From an uncultured Butyricicoccus sp. (GTDB lineage Bacteria; Bacillota; Clostridia; Oscillospirales; Butyricicoccaceae): DNA of 47,849 nucleotides. Position numbers and translations under genes: made by a program. Shown piece by piece: positions 18,128-26,419 of the stretch. Below the pieces are notes generated by a model. The model did no database searches, was not told the origin of the DNA, and saw only the letters and a program-made list of their open reading frames with translations. How positions within the stretch are numbered: the stretch's first letter is position 1; every line of letters begins with the position of its first letter. Location: the NCBI GenBank assembly GCA_900547195.1, contig URFQ01000008.1, positions 1 through 47,849 on the forward strand, read 5' to 3'.

Positions 18128-19560
18128 TTTTGCTCCTTTCGCGCCAGAAAACGGCGGCTTTTCATGTTGCGCCAGTTGACACGTGTCCATCGGTCTTCGG
18201 TGTGGGCGCGCACGCGCGGCAGCAGGTTCACAAGATAGGGCATACCGAATGAATGAATGGCGCACAGGTGCAGCAGCAGGAGCGCAAGTCCGAACAAAAG
18301 CCCATATAGCCCGAAGAGCGCCGCGCAAACGACAAAGACAAACCGCATGGTGAGCGCCGCCGATTGCAGCTTGGGCGCGGCTAGGCCGGTGACGGCTGCA
18401 ACCGCCACAATGATTACCGCGGGCGCGGAGATCAGGCGTGCGTCAACCGCCGACTGGCCGAGCACCAGGCCGCCAACAATCGACATGGTGGAACCAATGA
18501 CGCCCGGCGTGCGCATCCCGGCTTGTTTCAGGATTTCGAACACAATCAGCAGCGCAAGGGTTTCCCACAGCGGCGGCAGCGGCACGCCCTTCTGAGCAGC
18601 AGCAATGGCGAGCAGCATGCGCGTGGGCAGCAGCTCGGTATGGTAATAGAGCAGCGCGATATAGAGCGCTGGCACGGTCATGGACAGCAGGATGCCGATG
18701 GAGCGCAGCGCACGCGCCAGCCCTGCCTGTGCGGTCGGGAGATAGTAATCGTCGTTCGATTGCAAGCACTCCTGTAGGATACACGGCGCCGTCAGCACAA
18801 CCGGTGTGCCGTCTACAAGGATGGCGAGCCTTCCTTCGAGCAGCTTTGCGGCCACGACGTCCGGCCGCTCGGTTGTGCCGAGGGTGGGGAAGGGGGAGGT
18901 GCGGTCGTCCCGGATCCATTCCGAAAGATAGTTTGCGTCAAGGATGCCATCGAGCGCATAGGTGTCCAGACGGCGGCGCGCCTCGTCGATTAGCTTTGGC
19001 TCGGTCACGCCTTCCAGCCAGCACAGGCATACCACCGTATTCGTGCGCCCGGCCATGCGGGAAAAGGAAAATTTGAGCCGCGGATCGTTGATGCGCCGCC
19101 GGATAAGCGCCAGGTTGCCCATAAAAGCCTCGGTGAAGCCCTCGCGTGGGCCGCGAAGCACGCGCTCATTTTCCGGTTCTTCGGGGGAGCGCACCGAAAA
19201 GCTTTTGGTATCCACGACCACCGGGCGTGCGTCGCCCTCGGTCAAAATGACCGTGTTGCCGTACAGAAGGGACGAGATCATCTTGTCCGCGTCAGGCTCC
19301 AGCTTGCTGTCGTTTCCCTGGATCACCGTATGTGCCAGCGTATCTGCATCCGTGGACTTCAGAGGGCTTTCCACCAGCGGGCGAATAATGCTTTGGTTGA
19401 TCGCGCGGCCATCCACCATGCCGTCGAAGAAAAATACCGCGCAGTGCAGCCCGGCGGGGCTGCGGGTTTCGCGCGCGATAAGGGTGTTGTCGTGTTCAAA
19501 GAGCGCCTGCATGGCAGCGATATTGGCTGCAAGCGAGCGCGAAAGTTTTAATGTAGGCAT
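18124..19560 (-). CDS. Spore germination receptor subunit A (GerAA family)
   Basis: Inner-membrane germination receptor subunit of 478 residues, normal length. The N-terminal soluble domain includes FFFDGMVDGRAINQSIIRPL. The conserved block RPDVVAAKLLEGRLAILVDGTPVVLTAP is followed by a membrane domain with about five helices, including the GMRTPGVIGSTMSIVGGLVLG motif typical of the family. The ATG at 19560 is preceded by GAAGGAGCG, itself buried in a hairpin (see 19561-19599). It leads a three-gene minus-strand cluster (A, C, B) with overlapping starts, 72 bases after spoIIP. It may form a forespore-expressed receptor in the spore inner membrane. Confidence 0.92.
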   Translation of the reverse strand: MPTLKLSRSLAANIAAMQALFEHDNTLIARETRSPAGLHCAVFFFDGMVDGRAINQSIIRPLVESPLKSTDADTLAHTVIQGNDSKLEPDADKMISSLLYGNTVILTEGDARPVVVDTKSFSVRSPEEPENERVLRGPREGFTEAFMGNLALIRRRINDPRLKFSFSRMAGRTNTVVCLCWLEGVTEPKLIDEARRRLDTYALDGILDANYLSEWIRDDRTSPFPTLGTTERPDVVAAKLLEGRLAILVDGTPVVLTAPCILQECLQSNDDYYLPTAQAGLARALRSIGILLSMTVPALYIALLYYHTELLPTRMLLAIAAAQKGVPLPPLWETLALLIVFEILKQAGMRTPGVIGSTMSIVGGLVLGQSAVDARLISAPAVIIVAVAAVTGLAAPKLQSAALTMRFVFVVCAALFGLYGLLFGLALLLLHLCAIHSFGMPYLVNLLPRVRAHTEDRWTRVNWRNMKSRRFLARKEQK

Positions 19561-19599
19561 AAAAATCGCTCCTTCAGGAATAGTTTTCCCGAAGGAGCG
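19561..19599 (-). terminator. Terminator that also hides the gerAA ribosome site
   Basis: On the minus strand CGCTCCTTCGGGAA, loop AACTA, TTCCTGAAGGAGCG: 14 bp with one G-U. It is followed by ATTTTT and then directly by the gerAA ATG. The 3' arm contains GAAGGAG, the only ribosome site for gerAA. The element can act as an intrinsic terminator after spoIIP and as a translation block. Confidence 0.8.
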
Positions 19600-19631
19600 T
19601 CCGCTTATGCGCGGAAAAAAGGAGGAAGTGG

Positions 19632-20708
19632 TCAAGGGGCGCCGAGTTCGGTGGCCAACGTATTGCCGAACAGCTGCACGGCTGCAATGGCTTCGCGCAG
19701 CGTATTGCCGGACGAGCCGACCTCCAGAAGCATGGAGCCCGGGGTCAGATGCAGATTGAAGCGCTGCTTGCGCAGATTGATGGGCCGCATCAGGCCTGGA
19801 TGCTCGGCATTCAGCGCGGATTGCAGGGTAACTGCATAGTTCAGATGGGTTTTCCAGTCGTCAAAATCGAGGCCGCTCGCGTTGGTACCCATGACGAGCA
19901 TGAGCTGGGCGACGGTTTTACCGTCCTGCTCTGTGGAAACCTTGTATTTGGTGCCGTCATCCGCGAGAATGGCGTCGCGGTGCACGTCGATGGTCATCTG
20001 GACGGTGGGATATTTCTTGAGCGCAGCCTGCACCAGCTCCAGCGAGCGCCCGTAGGAGCCGTTATAGGCCGGGTAGTCGCACAGGTCGGTTAGATGCACG
20101 GTTTGAATGCCGCGCGCTTCGAGCACTTTGCACAGCTCGGCGCCGACCCGGACGACGTTTTGATTGGTGTCGGTGGTGCGCGCATCGCCCGATGGTTTGT
20201 AAGTATTGCCGTCGGCCTGGGTATAGGCCTCGGTTGCATGCGTATGATAGATGAGCACCTGCGGGCCGTCGCCTTTTGCAGTCAGCCGCTTAGGGGAGGC
20301 CAGCATTGCGTCCAGATCAAAATCCAGCCCGGACAGGTTGCCCACCGAGACCGACGCCGCGCTGTCGCCAAGGTCGCGCGCAGGCGCGGCCGGCTCCAGC
20401 CCGGCGTTTTCCATCGCGGTCTCCGCTTCGGCAAGATCCTCTTCGGTCGGTTCCTGCGTGAGCCCGGCGGCAGCTGCGTGCGGGGTGTGGATGCTCTGCT
20501 CACCCGGGTATTCCCCGGTTTCGAGCGCGAGGGTCCCGAACACAAAGCGTTCGTTTTCCGCAAGCGCGCCCAGCACGCGGCGCGCCAGCTCGTCGCCGCC
20601 CGCCCGGCTGCCGAGCAGCAGCATTGCGGCGAGCAGCAGGCACAGGAATGCGGGGACGGCTACGCCGCTGCGCGGCCGCCTGCCGCGGTGCGCGGGATGT
20701 CGTTTCAT
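19632..20708 (-). CDS. spoIIP: Stage II sporulation protein P, peptidoglycan hydrolase
   Basis: Amidase/endopeptidase needed with SpoIID and SpoIIM for septal thinning and engulfment. 358 residues: an N-terminal membrane anchor (about 15-34), a low-complexity Ala/Glu-rich linker (about 75-115) and the C-terminal SpoIIP domain with LIYHTHATEAY (His155, Glu160), NVVRVGAELCKVLEARGI, MTIDVHRDA and MLLEVGSSGNTLREA. These histidine and glutamate positions are the expected zinc-site residues. Start ATG 20708 behind GGAGGGGG. It follows gpr by 52 bases on the same strand, the conserved gpr-spoIIP pair. Confidence 0.96.
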   Translation of the reverse strand: MKRHPAHRGRRPRSGVAVPAFLCLLLAAMLLLGSRAGGDELARRVLGALAENERFVFGTLALETGEYPGEQSIHTPHAAAAGLTQEPTEEDLAEAETAMENAGLEPAAPARDLGDSAASVSVGNLSGLDFDLDAMLASPKRLTAKGDGPQVLIYHTHATEAYTQADGNTYKPSGDARTTDTNQNVVRVGAELCKVLEARGIQTVHLTDLCDYPAYNGSYGRSLELVQAALKKYPTVQMTIDVHRDAILADDGTKYKVSTEQDGKTVAQLMLVMGTNASGLDFDDWKTHLNYAVTLQSALNAEHPGLMRPINLRKQRFNLHLTPGSMLLEVGSSGNTLREAIAAVQLFGNTLATELGAP

Positions 20709-20760
20709 AAGTCGCCCCCTCCAAGTGAGATGCTTCTATTGTATGGCAGGGGCCGCGCGG

Positions 20761-21669
20761 TTATGACAGATAAAGGTCGACCTCTTCAAGGGAAAGACCG
20801 GGCTGGAGCGCCAGATTCAGCGCATATCCGATCAGGCGCGACAGATCGGCCACCTCGCGGTCAATGTCGCGCGTGGTAACAATCATGGGATGGGCCGGAG
20901 TGCGCAACTCGTCATGCTCGAGCCCGGATTCGCGTGCCAGCTCGTGAGCGAGCGTTGCGCCGTCCACGACCGTGGGCACGCCGACCGCGATGACCGGCAC
21001 GCCGAGGGTTTCACGGCTGAGTGCGGTGCGCGCGTTTTCCACGCCCGAACCGGGGACAATGCCTGCGCTGGAAACCTGCACGGTGCGTGTCAGGCGGGAA
21101 AGGCTGCCCGCTGCGAGCGCGTCCACCGCGACGATGGCCGCCGGGCGGATGGTGTCCACCATGCCGGCAATCACTTCACCGGTTTCCACGCCGGTCTGGC
21201 CGAGCACGCCGGGGGAGAGTGCGGATACCGGGCGCCACGACGCGAACAGCTCGGGTTCGTGCTTGGTCAGATGGCGGGTGGCGATGACATAATCGGCTGC
21301 GCGCGGGCCAACCGCGTCGGGGGTAATCTGGCGGTTGCCCAGCCCGGCGATGAGCACGGGCGCGTCCGCGGCGTCCGGCAGCATATCGCGCACCAGCCCG
21401 CTGAGCGCCCGGCAGGCGCGCGGGAAGGCGTCCTCTTCCCGGCGCATCAGCGCGTCAAGGCACAGGGTTTCATAAACGCCTGCCGGCTTGCCCAGCATGT
21501 TTGCACCGGTTTCATCAAGGATTTCGACCGAAGTGACCGAAAACCCTTCAATCTGACGTTCCCGGCTGCGCACACCAGGAAGTTTGTCCGCAAGTTTCCG
21601 TTCGCGGCGGTTCAGCTCCAGGGATTCCATTGCCAGGTCGGTGCGGAAGGGAGAGGTGGGAATTTTCAT
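20761..21669 (-). CDS. gpr: Spore protease GPR
   Basis: A25-family endoprotease that degrades small acid-soluble proteins during germination. 302 residues, slightly shorter than the Bacillus enzymes (about 370). The N-terminus FRTDLAMESLEL contains a TDLA-xE sequence like the family's autoprocessing site. Family blocks include LIAGLGNRQITPDAVGPRAADYVIATRHL, AIVAVDALAAGSLSRLTRTVQVSSAGIVPGSGV-type core and GVPTVVDGATLAHE. The ATG at 21669 has GGAGCTG upstream. Divergent from rpsT with a 143-bp gap; I found no convincing sigma-G promoter there. Confidence 0.96.
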   Translation of the reverse strand: MKIPTSPFRTDLAMESLELNRRERKLADKLPGVRSRERQIEGFSVTSVEILDETGANMLGKPAGVYETLCLDALMRREEDAFPRACRALSGLVRDMLPDAADAPVLIAGLGNRQITPDAVGPRAADYVIATRHLTKHEPELFASWRPVSALSPGVLGQTGVETGEVIAGMVDTIRPAAIVAVDALAAGSLSRLTRTVQVSSAGIVPGSGVENARTALSRETLGVPVIAVGVPTVVDGATLAHELARESGLEHDELRTPAHPMIVTTRDIDREVADLSRLIGYALNLALQPGLSLEEVDLYLS

Positions 21670-21740
21670 GGAAATCAGCTCCTTTTTTCACAGGGTTTGA
21701 GGGGCGGGCAAGAATTATTCCGAAAAGATAAAAATAATGC

Positions 21741-21769
21741 TTGCTTTTTTTGAAAAGGGATGGTAATAT
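21741..21769 (+). promoter_or_regulatory. rpsT promoter
   Basis: TTGCTT (21741-21746), 17 bp, TAATAT (21764-21769), within an AT-rich stretch 43 bp before the start codon. Confidence 0.5.
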
Positions 21770-21812
21770 TATAAATACTGATGACTAGCTAAGAGCAAGG
21801 AGGTGGATCGGA

Positions 21813-22076
21813 ATGCCGAATATTAAGTCTGCGAAGAAGCGTGTAAAGGTTACCAAGGTCAAGGCTCTCAACAACCAGATGGCCAAGTCTGCACTGAAGA
21901 CCGTTCTCAAGAAGTTTGACGCGGCAATCGTCAGCGGTGACAAGACTGCGGCGGAGGCTGCTTACAAGGCTGCCGTTAAGGCGGTGGATAAGGCCGCTGC
22001 AAAGCATCTTATGCACAAGAATGCTGCCTCCAACAAGAAGAGCGCTATGACTCTGAAGCTCAACGCGGTTGGCTAA
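21813..22076 (+). CDS. rpsT: 30S ribosomal protein S20
   Basis: Primary-binding small-subunit protein of 87 residues, lysine- and alanine-rich, entirely helical in character. MPNIKSAKKRVK at the N-terminus and HLMHKNAASNKKSAMTLKLN at the C-terminus are diagnostic. Ribosome site AAGGAGGTG seven bases before the ATG. It has its own promoter and terminator and is divergent from gpr; adjacency of rpsT and gpr is common in Firmicutes. Confidence 0.98.
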   Translation: MPNIKSAKKRVKVTKVKALNNQMAKSALKTVLKKFDAAIVSGDKTAAEAAYKAAVKAVDKAAAKHLMHKNAASNKKSAMTLKLNAVG

Positions 22077-22093
22077 TTTGAACAGCGAGCATC

Positions 22094-22126
22094 AAAAGCC
22101 CCGTCCGACCGGACAGGGCTTTTTTC
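22094..22126 (+). terminator. rpsT terminator
   Basis: AAAGCCC-C-GTCC, loop GACC, GGAC-A-GGGCTTT with T run; one internal mismatch. Confidence 0.9.
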
Positions 22127-22146
22127 GTACCAAAAGGGGGAAAGCG

Positions 22147-22581
22147 ATGGAACTGGTTGTCAAACGTTTCGACGGGCTGACGCTCGCGGAGTTATATGAA
22201 ATCCTGAAAATCCGGGTCGCGGTGTTTGTCGTGGAGCAGGCATGCCCCTATCCCGAGGCCGACGATAAAGACCAGGCGGCGTGGCATGTGTTACTGCGGG
22301 AAAACGGCGAAATCAAGGCCTATCTGCGGGTTTTAGCGCCCGGAGCTTCCTTTGAAGAAGCATCCATCGGCCGGGTGCTGACCGTGGAGCGCAGCCGGGG
22401 ATTGGGCGGCCACATTCTTCGGGAGGGAATCCGGATCGCGCGCGAACGGCTGCACGCGGACAAAATCCGCATCGAAGCACAAACTTATGCACGGGGATTC
22501 TATGAAAAAGCGGGCTTCCGGCAGGTGTCCCAGGAGTTCCTGGAAGACGGGATCCCGCATATCCAAATGCTGCTTGAATAA
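22147..22581 (+). CDS. GNAT N-acetyltransferase, ElaA-like
   Basis: Acetyltransferase of 144 residues. The N-terminal ILKIRVAVFVVEQACPYPEADDKDQAAWHV is characteristic of the ElaA branch of GNATs. The acetyl-CoA loop is degenerate (RSRGLGGHILREGI), and the last strand includes YARGFYEKAGFRQVSQEFLEDGIPHIQM. Substrate unknown. The ATG at 22147 after AAAGGGGGAAA is preferred over the upstream open frame, which overlaps the rpsT terminator. It shares a terminator with the convergent SLH gene. Confidence 0.88.
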   Translation: MELVVKRFDGLTLAELYEILKIRVAVFVVEQACPYPEADDKDQAAWHVLLRENGEIKAYLRVLAPGASFEEASIGRVLTVERSRGLGGHILREGIRIARERLHADKIRIEAQTYARGFYEKAGFRQVSQEFLEDGIPHIQMLLE

Positions 22582-22583
22582 AA

Positions 22584-22616
22584 CAGGGCGCTCTCCGTTT
22601 CCTGGGGAGCGCCCTG
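22584..22616. terminator. Bidirectional terminator (GNAT / SLH gene)
   Basis: CAGGGCGCTC and GAGCGCCCTG arms (10 bp). On the minus strand it is followed by TTTTATT; on the plus strand by an imperfect T-rich tail. Confidence 0.75.
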
Positions 22617-22621
22617 CTTGC

Positions 22622-23680
22622 TTACTTAGTATAATAGACCGCTGTGACCATCCCATCGACGAGGGAAACGGCCGCGGACTTATAATCGCCGCCGGTCGAG
22701 GTCAGACCGCCCGAAATCAGACCGTAGGGGCTGATCGAAACCGCGTCACAATCCTCCGCGACCGTGACCGTCTCGCCGTTGACCGAAAGGATGTTGTCCT
22801 TCCAGGCAATGGACTGATCCATGGCGCGGGACGCACCGAGCGAAACGGTAAAATCTTCACCCTCGCCGCGCATGGTGTCGCAGGCGTACAGGCCGGAGAA
22901 TGCCTGCCCATCCGCCGCGTCTTCGACGACGACGTTTGGATAAAACGAATCGCCAATGCACAGGTTCACGACATTGGCGCGCGCCGTGTAGACCGGGTTG
23001 CCGGCTTCATCCGGCTCCAGCATCATGGCGCGGTACAGCATAACCGCCATCTCGGCGCGGGTGACCGGATTCTTGGGGGTCAGCTTGCCGTTTGCACCGC
23101 TGATGATGCCCGCGTCAGCAAGCGCAGCCACATCGGCCTGCGCATACGGGGAAACCGCGGACGCATCCGCGAACGCCGTCAGGCCGCCGTCCGGGAATTT
23201 GAGGCCGGTTTTGTCCAGCGTGCGGCGCAGCATCGCCATGGCGTCCTGACGGGTCAGGGCGCTGCCGGGGTTGAAATTTCCGTTCTGGTCGCCCGAGACA
23301 ATCCCAAGGTTTTTCGCGGCGCTGACCGCGTCGCTGTAATAGGCGCCATCCGGCACGTCGGCAAAGCTGCCGCCGCCGACATAGTCGTTCATGTCATACG
23401 CGCGGTTCAACATCATGACAAAATCCGCACGGCTGAGCGCCTTCTCCGGGCTGTATACGCAGTTTGCCGTGCCGCTGACCACTTTGTGGTTCGCCAGATA
23501 ATCGACCGGCTGAACAACCCAGGAGTAATTCTGATCGATGTCCACAAAAAATACAGAGTGGTCGGGGACATACACAAGGCCGCCCTTCTGGATGACGTCG
23601 GCAGCCGCCGACGCATGAATCAGCACGGAGCACAAGGCAATTGCCGCCAGAACCGCGGCAAAAGTCCGTTTTTTATGCAT
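22622..23680 (-). CDS. S-layer homology domain protein, secreted
   Basis: Secreted cell-wall protein of 352 residues. A signal peptide (MHKKRTFAAVLAAIALC to ASAAA) is followed by three SLH repeats, visible as FADVPDGAYYSDAVSAAKNLGIVSG-type units with the helix/turn pattern LTRQDAMAMLRRTL and VTRAEMAVMLYRAM. A C-terminal region of about 130 residues has no family I recognise. SLH domains bind secondary cell-wall polymers. ATG 23680 follows AAAGGAGG. Transcribed alone from a consensus promoter; function beyond wall attachment unknown. Confidence 0.88.
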   Translation of the reverse strand: MHKKRTFAAVLAAIALCSVLIHASAAADVIQKGGLVYVPDHSVFFVDIDQNYSWVVQPVDYLANHKVVSGTANCVYSPEKALSRADFVMMLNRAYDMNDYVGGGSFADVPDGAYYSDAVSAAKNLGIVSGDQNGNFNPGSALTRQDAMAMLRRTLDKTGLKFPDGGLTAFADASAVSPYAQADVAALADAGIISGANGKLTPKNPVTRAEMAVMLYRAMMLEPDEAGNPVYTARANVVNLCIGDSFYPNVVVEDAADGQAFSGLYACDTMRGEGEDFTVSLGASRAMDQSIAWKDNILSVNGETVTVAEDCDAVSISPYGLISGGLTSTGGDYKSAAVSLVDGMVTAVYYTK

Positions 23681-23732
23681 GAATAAAGCCTCCTTTATGA
23701 TTCCTGCAATAGGGTATAAAAGAACTTCGCAT

Positions 23733-23761
23733 ATTATATCACACAAATGAAAATTTGTAAA
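23733..23761 (-). promoter_or_regulatory. Strong sigma-A promoter of the SLH gene
   Basis: Minus strand TTTACA (23761-23756), 17 bp, TATAAT (23738-23733): near-consensus, among the best promoters in the window. Confidence 0.8.
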
Positions 23762-23785
23762 CCAAAAGTTTGGTTACACTTTTGG
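23762..23785. promoter_or_regulatory. Dyad next to the SLH promoter
   Basis: CCAAAAGT, eight bases, ACTTTTGG, abutting the -35; a second dyad ACCAAA-AG-TTTGGT overlaps it. Position fits an operator or activator site, yet it also lies directly after the gloA terminator. Confidence 0.35.
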
Positions 23786-23823
23786 ACAAAAAAAGCGGCG
23801 CTTTCCCGAAAGGAAAGCGCCGC
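23786..23823 (-). terminator. gloA terminator
   Basis: Minus strand GCGGCGCTTTCC, loop TTTCG, GGAAAGCGCCGC, then seven T. Perfect 12-bp stem. Confidence 0.95.
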
Positions 23824-23831
23824 CTGCGCGG

Positions 23832-24203
23832 TTACATTTTTGTCGGGATGACTTCGACCCAGTAGCCGTCCGGGTCGCTGATAAAATAGATCCCCATCGC
23901 CTGGTTTTCAAAGCAGATGCAGCCCATCTGCTGATGCTTTGCGTGCGCGGCCTCGAAATCATCCACGCGCAGCGCCAGATGGAACTCGTTATCACCGAGG
24001 TTGTAGGCGCGGTCCCAGTCGCGCAGCCAGGTCAGCTCCAGCAGATGCCCGGTCGCGCCATCGGACAGGTATACGATGATAAAAGAGCCGTCGGGCGCTT
24101 CAATGCGGCGGCACTCGGCCAGGCCGAGCGCTTCCTGATAAAAAGCCAGGGAACGGTTCAGGTCGCGGACGTTGAAATTATTGTGTGCAAAACGAAACTG
24201 CAT
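23832..24203 (-). CDS. gloA: Glyoxalase I (lactoylglutathione lyase) family
   Basis: VOC-fold metalloenzyme of about 123 residues that isomerises the methylglyoxal-thiol hemithioacetal. Four metal ligands of the GloA class are in place: His7 (FAHNNFNV), Glu in LLELTW, His in NEFHLAL and Glu in YWVEVIP. The motif DPDGYWVEV is typical. The thiol cofactor in this organism is unknown, since clostridia often lack glutathione. ATG 24203 has AAGGAGGAG upstream; twelve additional upstream codons are excluded on that basis. Monocistronic, with promoter and strong terminator. Confidence 0.9.
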   Translation of the reverse strand: MQFRFAHNNFNVRDLNRSLAFYQEALGLAECRRIEAPDGSFIIVYLSDGATGHLLELTWLRDWDRAYNLGDNEFHLALRVDDFEAAHAKHQQMGCICFENQAMGIYFISDPDGYWVEVIPTKM

Positions 24204-24234
24204 GTTCGTCTCCTCCTTTTTGTTTGCTGCTTTT

Positions 24235-24264
24235 ACCATAGCATAAAAGCACGATGCTGTGCAA
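24235..24264 (-). promoter_or_regulatory. Candidate gloA promoter
   Basis: Minus strand TTGCAC (24264-24259), 18 bp, TATGGT (24240-24235). It lies back to back with the gdpP promoter. Confidence 0.4.
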
Positions 24265-24310
24265 GAGGTGTGAAGAAAACGGCAGTTTTTTGGGAAAGCT
24301 CACATTGCGC

Positions 24311-24339
24311 TTGCGTTAAAGGGGGCAAAATGCTATACT
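24311..24339 (+). promoter_or_regulatory. gdpP operon promoter
   Basis: TTGCGT (24311-24316), 17 bp, TATACT (24334-24339). Likely drives at least gdpP-rplI. Confidence 0.6.
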
Positions 24340-24378
24340 GTAATTTGTAAATTTGTCTGTATAGGAGGTGCGGGCCTT

Positions 24379-26382
24379 TTGGACAAGAAGCTTAAGAGAA
24401 TGATACAGCCGGGCTATCACTTCTATTTTGCGATATTCCTGCTGTTTGCCCTGTCCTGTGCCTATGTTTCCCCCGTTATGGCTGCAATCGGTGTGGCGGT
24501 CTGTCTGCTGATGTACTTTATTTACCGGCAAAGGGAAAAATCCCGCCGCCGGGAAATGATGCGGTATTTGCAGGGGGTGACGCTGGACGCCGGGCATTCT
24601 TCGCGATCGTCCATTATCGATTTTCCGCTGCCGACCATCATTGTGCGCGCGTCCACAAACGACATCCTGTGGGCGAACGATTCCTTCTGCGAGGCCACCG
24701 GCCACTGGGACTGTGCCCCGAATGAGCATTTCCATGACCTCGCGCCCGATTTCGACACCCACTGGCTGGCCGAAGGGAAGAGCCAGTACCCGGGCGAACT
24801 CCAGATTGAGAAAAACTTTTTCTGGGTTTACGGTAGCCTGATGACGGAAAAGGATGTGGACGAGGTGCTGCTCGTGCTGTACTTTGTGCCCTGCACCGAG
24901 TACATCCACTGCCGCGACCGCTACACGCTCAGCCGCCCCATTGTGTCGATTATCTCGATCGACAACTACGAGGAGCTGACCAAAAATGCAACCGACTCGG
25001 AAAAATCCAGCATCCTCGCCGAAATTGACCGCAAAATTGCCCAGTGGGCGCAGGACAGCCGCTCACTGCTACGCAAATATGACCGCGATAAGTACATCTT
25101 TGTACTCGAAAGCGGCGACCTCAGCAAGCTGGCCGCAAAAAAATTTAGCGTCCTGGACGATGTGCGCTCCATTCAAAGCCGTTCGGGCGTGGTCGCGACG
25201 CTGTCCATCGGCATCGGCAAAGAGGGGGAGACCTTCGCGGAATGTTATCGCTTTGCCTGCGTGGCGCTGGACATGGCGCTTTCCCGCGGCGGCGACCAGG
25301 CGGTCATTAAGACTAAGTATAACTTTGAATTTTTCGGCGGCCTGTCCAAGGAGCTGGAAAAGCGCACCAAGGTCAAGTCGCGCGTGGTTGCCAATGCCCT
25401 GATGCAGCTCATCCGCGACTCGTCGCAGGTCATGATCATGGGCCATCAGTCGAGCGATATGGACTCGGTGGGCGCTGCGGTCGGCATGGCCTGCGCCGCG
25501 CGCGTGCACGGCAAACCGGTGCGTGTTGTAGTGCGTAAGGACCGCACGCTTGCGCGCGAACTCATCGACAAGATGGAGGCGATAGAGGGCAACGCGGACC
25601 TGTTTATCGAACCGGACGAAGCCATGGTCGCGTCCGACTACAACACGCTGCTCATTGTCGTGGACACCAACCGGCCGGACTATGTCGAGTCCCCGCCGCT
25701 GCTGGAGTCCATCAATAAGGTGGCGGTCATCGATCATCACCGCCGCGCGGCAAGCTATATCGAAAATTTTGCGCTCAACCTGCACGAGCCGTATGCTTCG
25801 TCGGCCTCCGAACTGGTCAGCGAGCTGCTGCAATACATGGTGCAGACCAGCGAAATCCAGCGCGAAGAGGCTGAGTGCCTGCTTGCAGGCATTTATCTGG
25901 ACACCAAGGGCTTTTCGATCAAAACCGGCGTGCGCACCTTTGAGGCGGCGGCCTATCTCAAGCGCGCGGGCGCGGAGATGGTCGAGGTGAAAAAGCTGTT
26001 TCAGTCCACGTTCCACGAGTACATGATGTGCCAGAGGATTATTTCGTCCGCGCGCGACTGCGGCGGCGGCGTCATCCTGGCCATTTCCGGGGAAGAGATC
26101 CCCGACCGCGTGCTGGCCGCGCAGGCGGCCGACTCGCTTCTGAACATTATCGGCGTGCGTGCGAGCATCGTGGCGTTCCGGCAGGGCGAGGATACGATTG
26201 TGTCCGCCCGGTCGCTTGGCCAAATCAATGTGCAGATCGTCATGGAAAAGCTCGGCGGCGGCGGCAACATTACGGCTGCGGGCGCACAGCTGCGCGGCGT
26301 GGAGATGGAAGAAGCCGAGCCGCGCATTCTGGATGCAGTCAGCGAATACCTGGCCGAAAACGGCCGGCCTGAAAAAGTATAA
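24379..26382 (+). CDS. gdpP: Cyclic-di-AMP phosphodiesterase GdpP (YybT)
   Basis: Membrane-bound DHH/DHHA1 phosphodiesterase hydrolysing c-di-AMP; 667 residues, normal length. Two N-terminal transmembrane helices, a degenerate PAS (about 80-155), a degenerate GGDEF (about 170-305; no GGDEF motif, instead YDRDKYIFVLES) and the catalytic region with MGHQSSDMDSVGAA, VVDTNRPDY and VIDHHRRA. The DHHA1 motif usually written GGGGH reads GGGGN here (LGGGGNITAAGAQ), a notable change. TTG start at 24379 after AGGAGGTG. rplI follows after 37 bp, as in B. subtilis. Confidence 0.95.
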   Translation: MDKKLKRMIQPGYHFYFAIFLLFALSCAYVSPVMAAIGVAVCLLMYFIYRQREKSRRREMMRYLQGVTLDAGHSSRSSIIDFPLPTIIVRASTNDILWANDSFCEATGHWDCAPNEHFHDLAPDFDTHWLAEGKSQYPGELQIEKNFFWVYGSLMTEKDVDEVLLVLYFVPCTEYIHCRDRYTLSRPIVSIISIDNYEELTKNATDSEKSSILAEIDRKIAQWAQDSRSLLRKYDRDKYIFVLESGDLSKLAAKKFSVLDDVRSIQSRSGVVATLSIGIGKEGETFAECYRFACVALDMALSRGGDQAVIKTKYNFEFFGGLSKELEKRTKVKSRVVANALMQLIRDSSQVMIMGHQSSDMDSVGAAVGMACAARVHGKPVRVVVRKDRTLARELIDKMEAIEGNADLFIEPDEAMVASDYNTLLIVVDTNRPDYVESPPLLESINKVAVIDHHRRAASYIENFALNLHEPYASSASELVSELLQYMVQTSEIQREEAECLLAGIYLDTKGFSIKTGVRTFEAAAYLKRAGAEMVEVKKLFQSTFHEYMMCQRIISSARDCGGGVILAISGEEIPDRVLAAQAADSLLNIIGVRASIVAFRQGEDTIVSARSLGQINVQIVMEKLGGGGNITAAGAQLRGVEMEEAEPRILDAVSEYLAENGRPEKV

Positions 26383-26419
26383 TTTTGGATATCATAATTT
26401 TGTTTGGAGGAAAACTATC

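Noticed and set aside
21670..21740. Sigma-G promoter for gpr
   Set aside because: Only a GCATT-like -35 with no acceptable CATNNTA -10 at 17-18 bp could be found.
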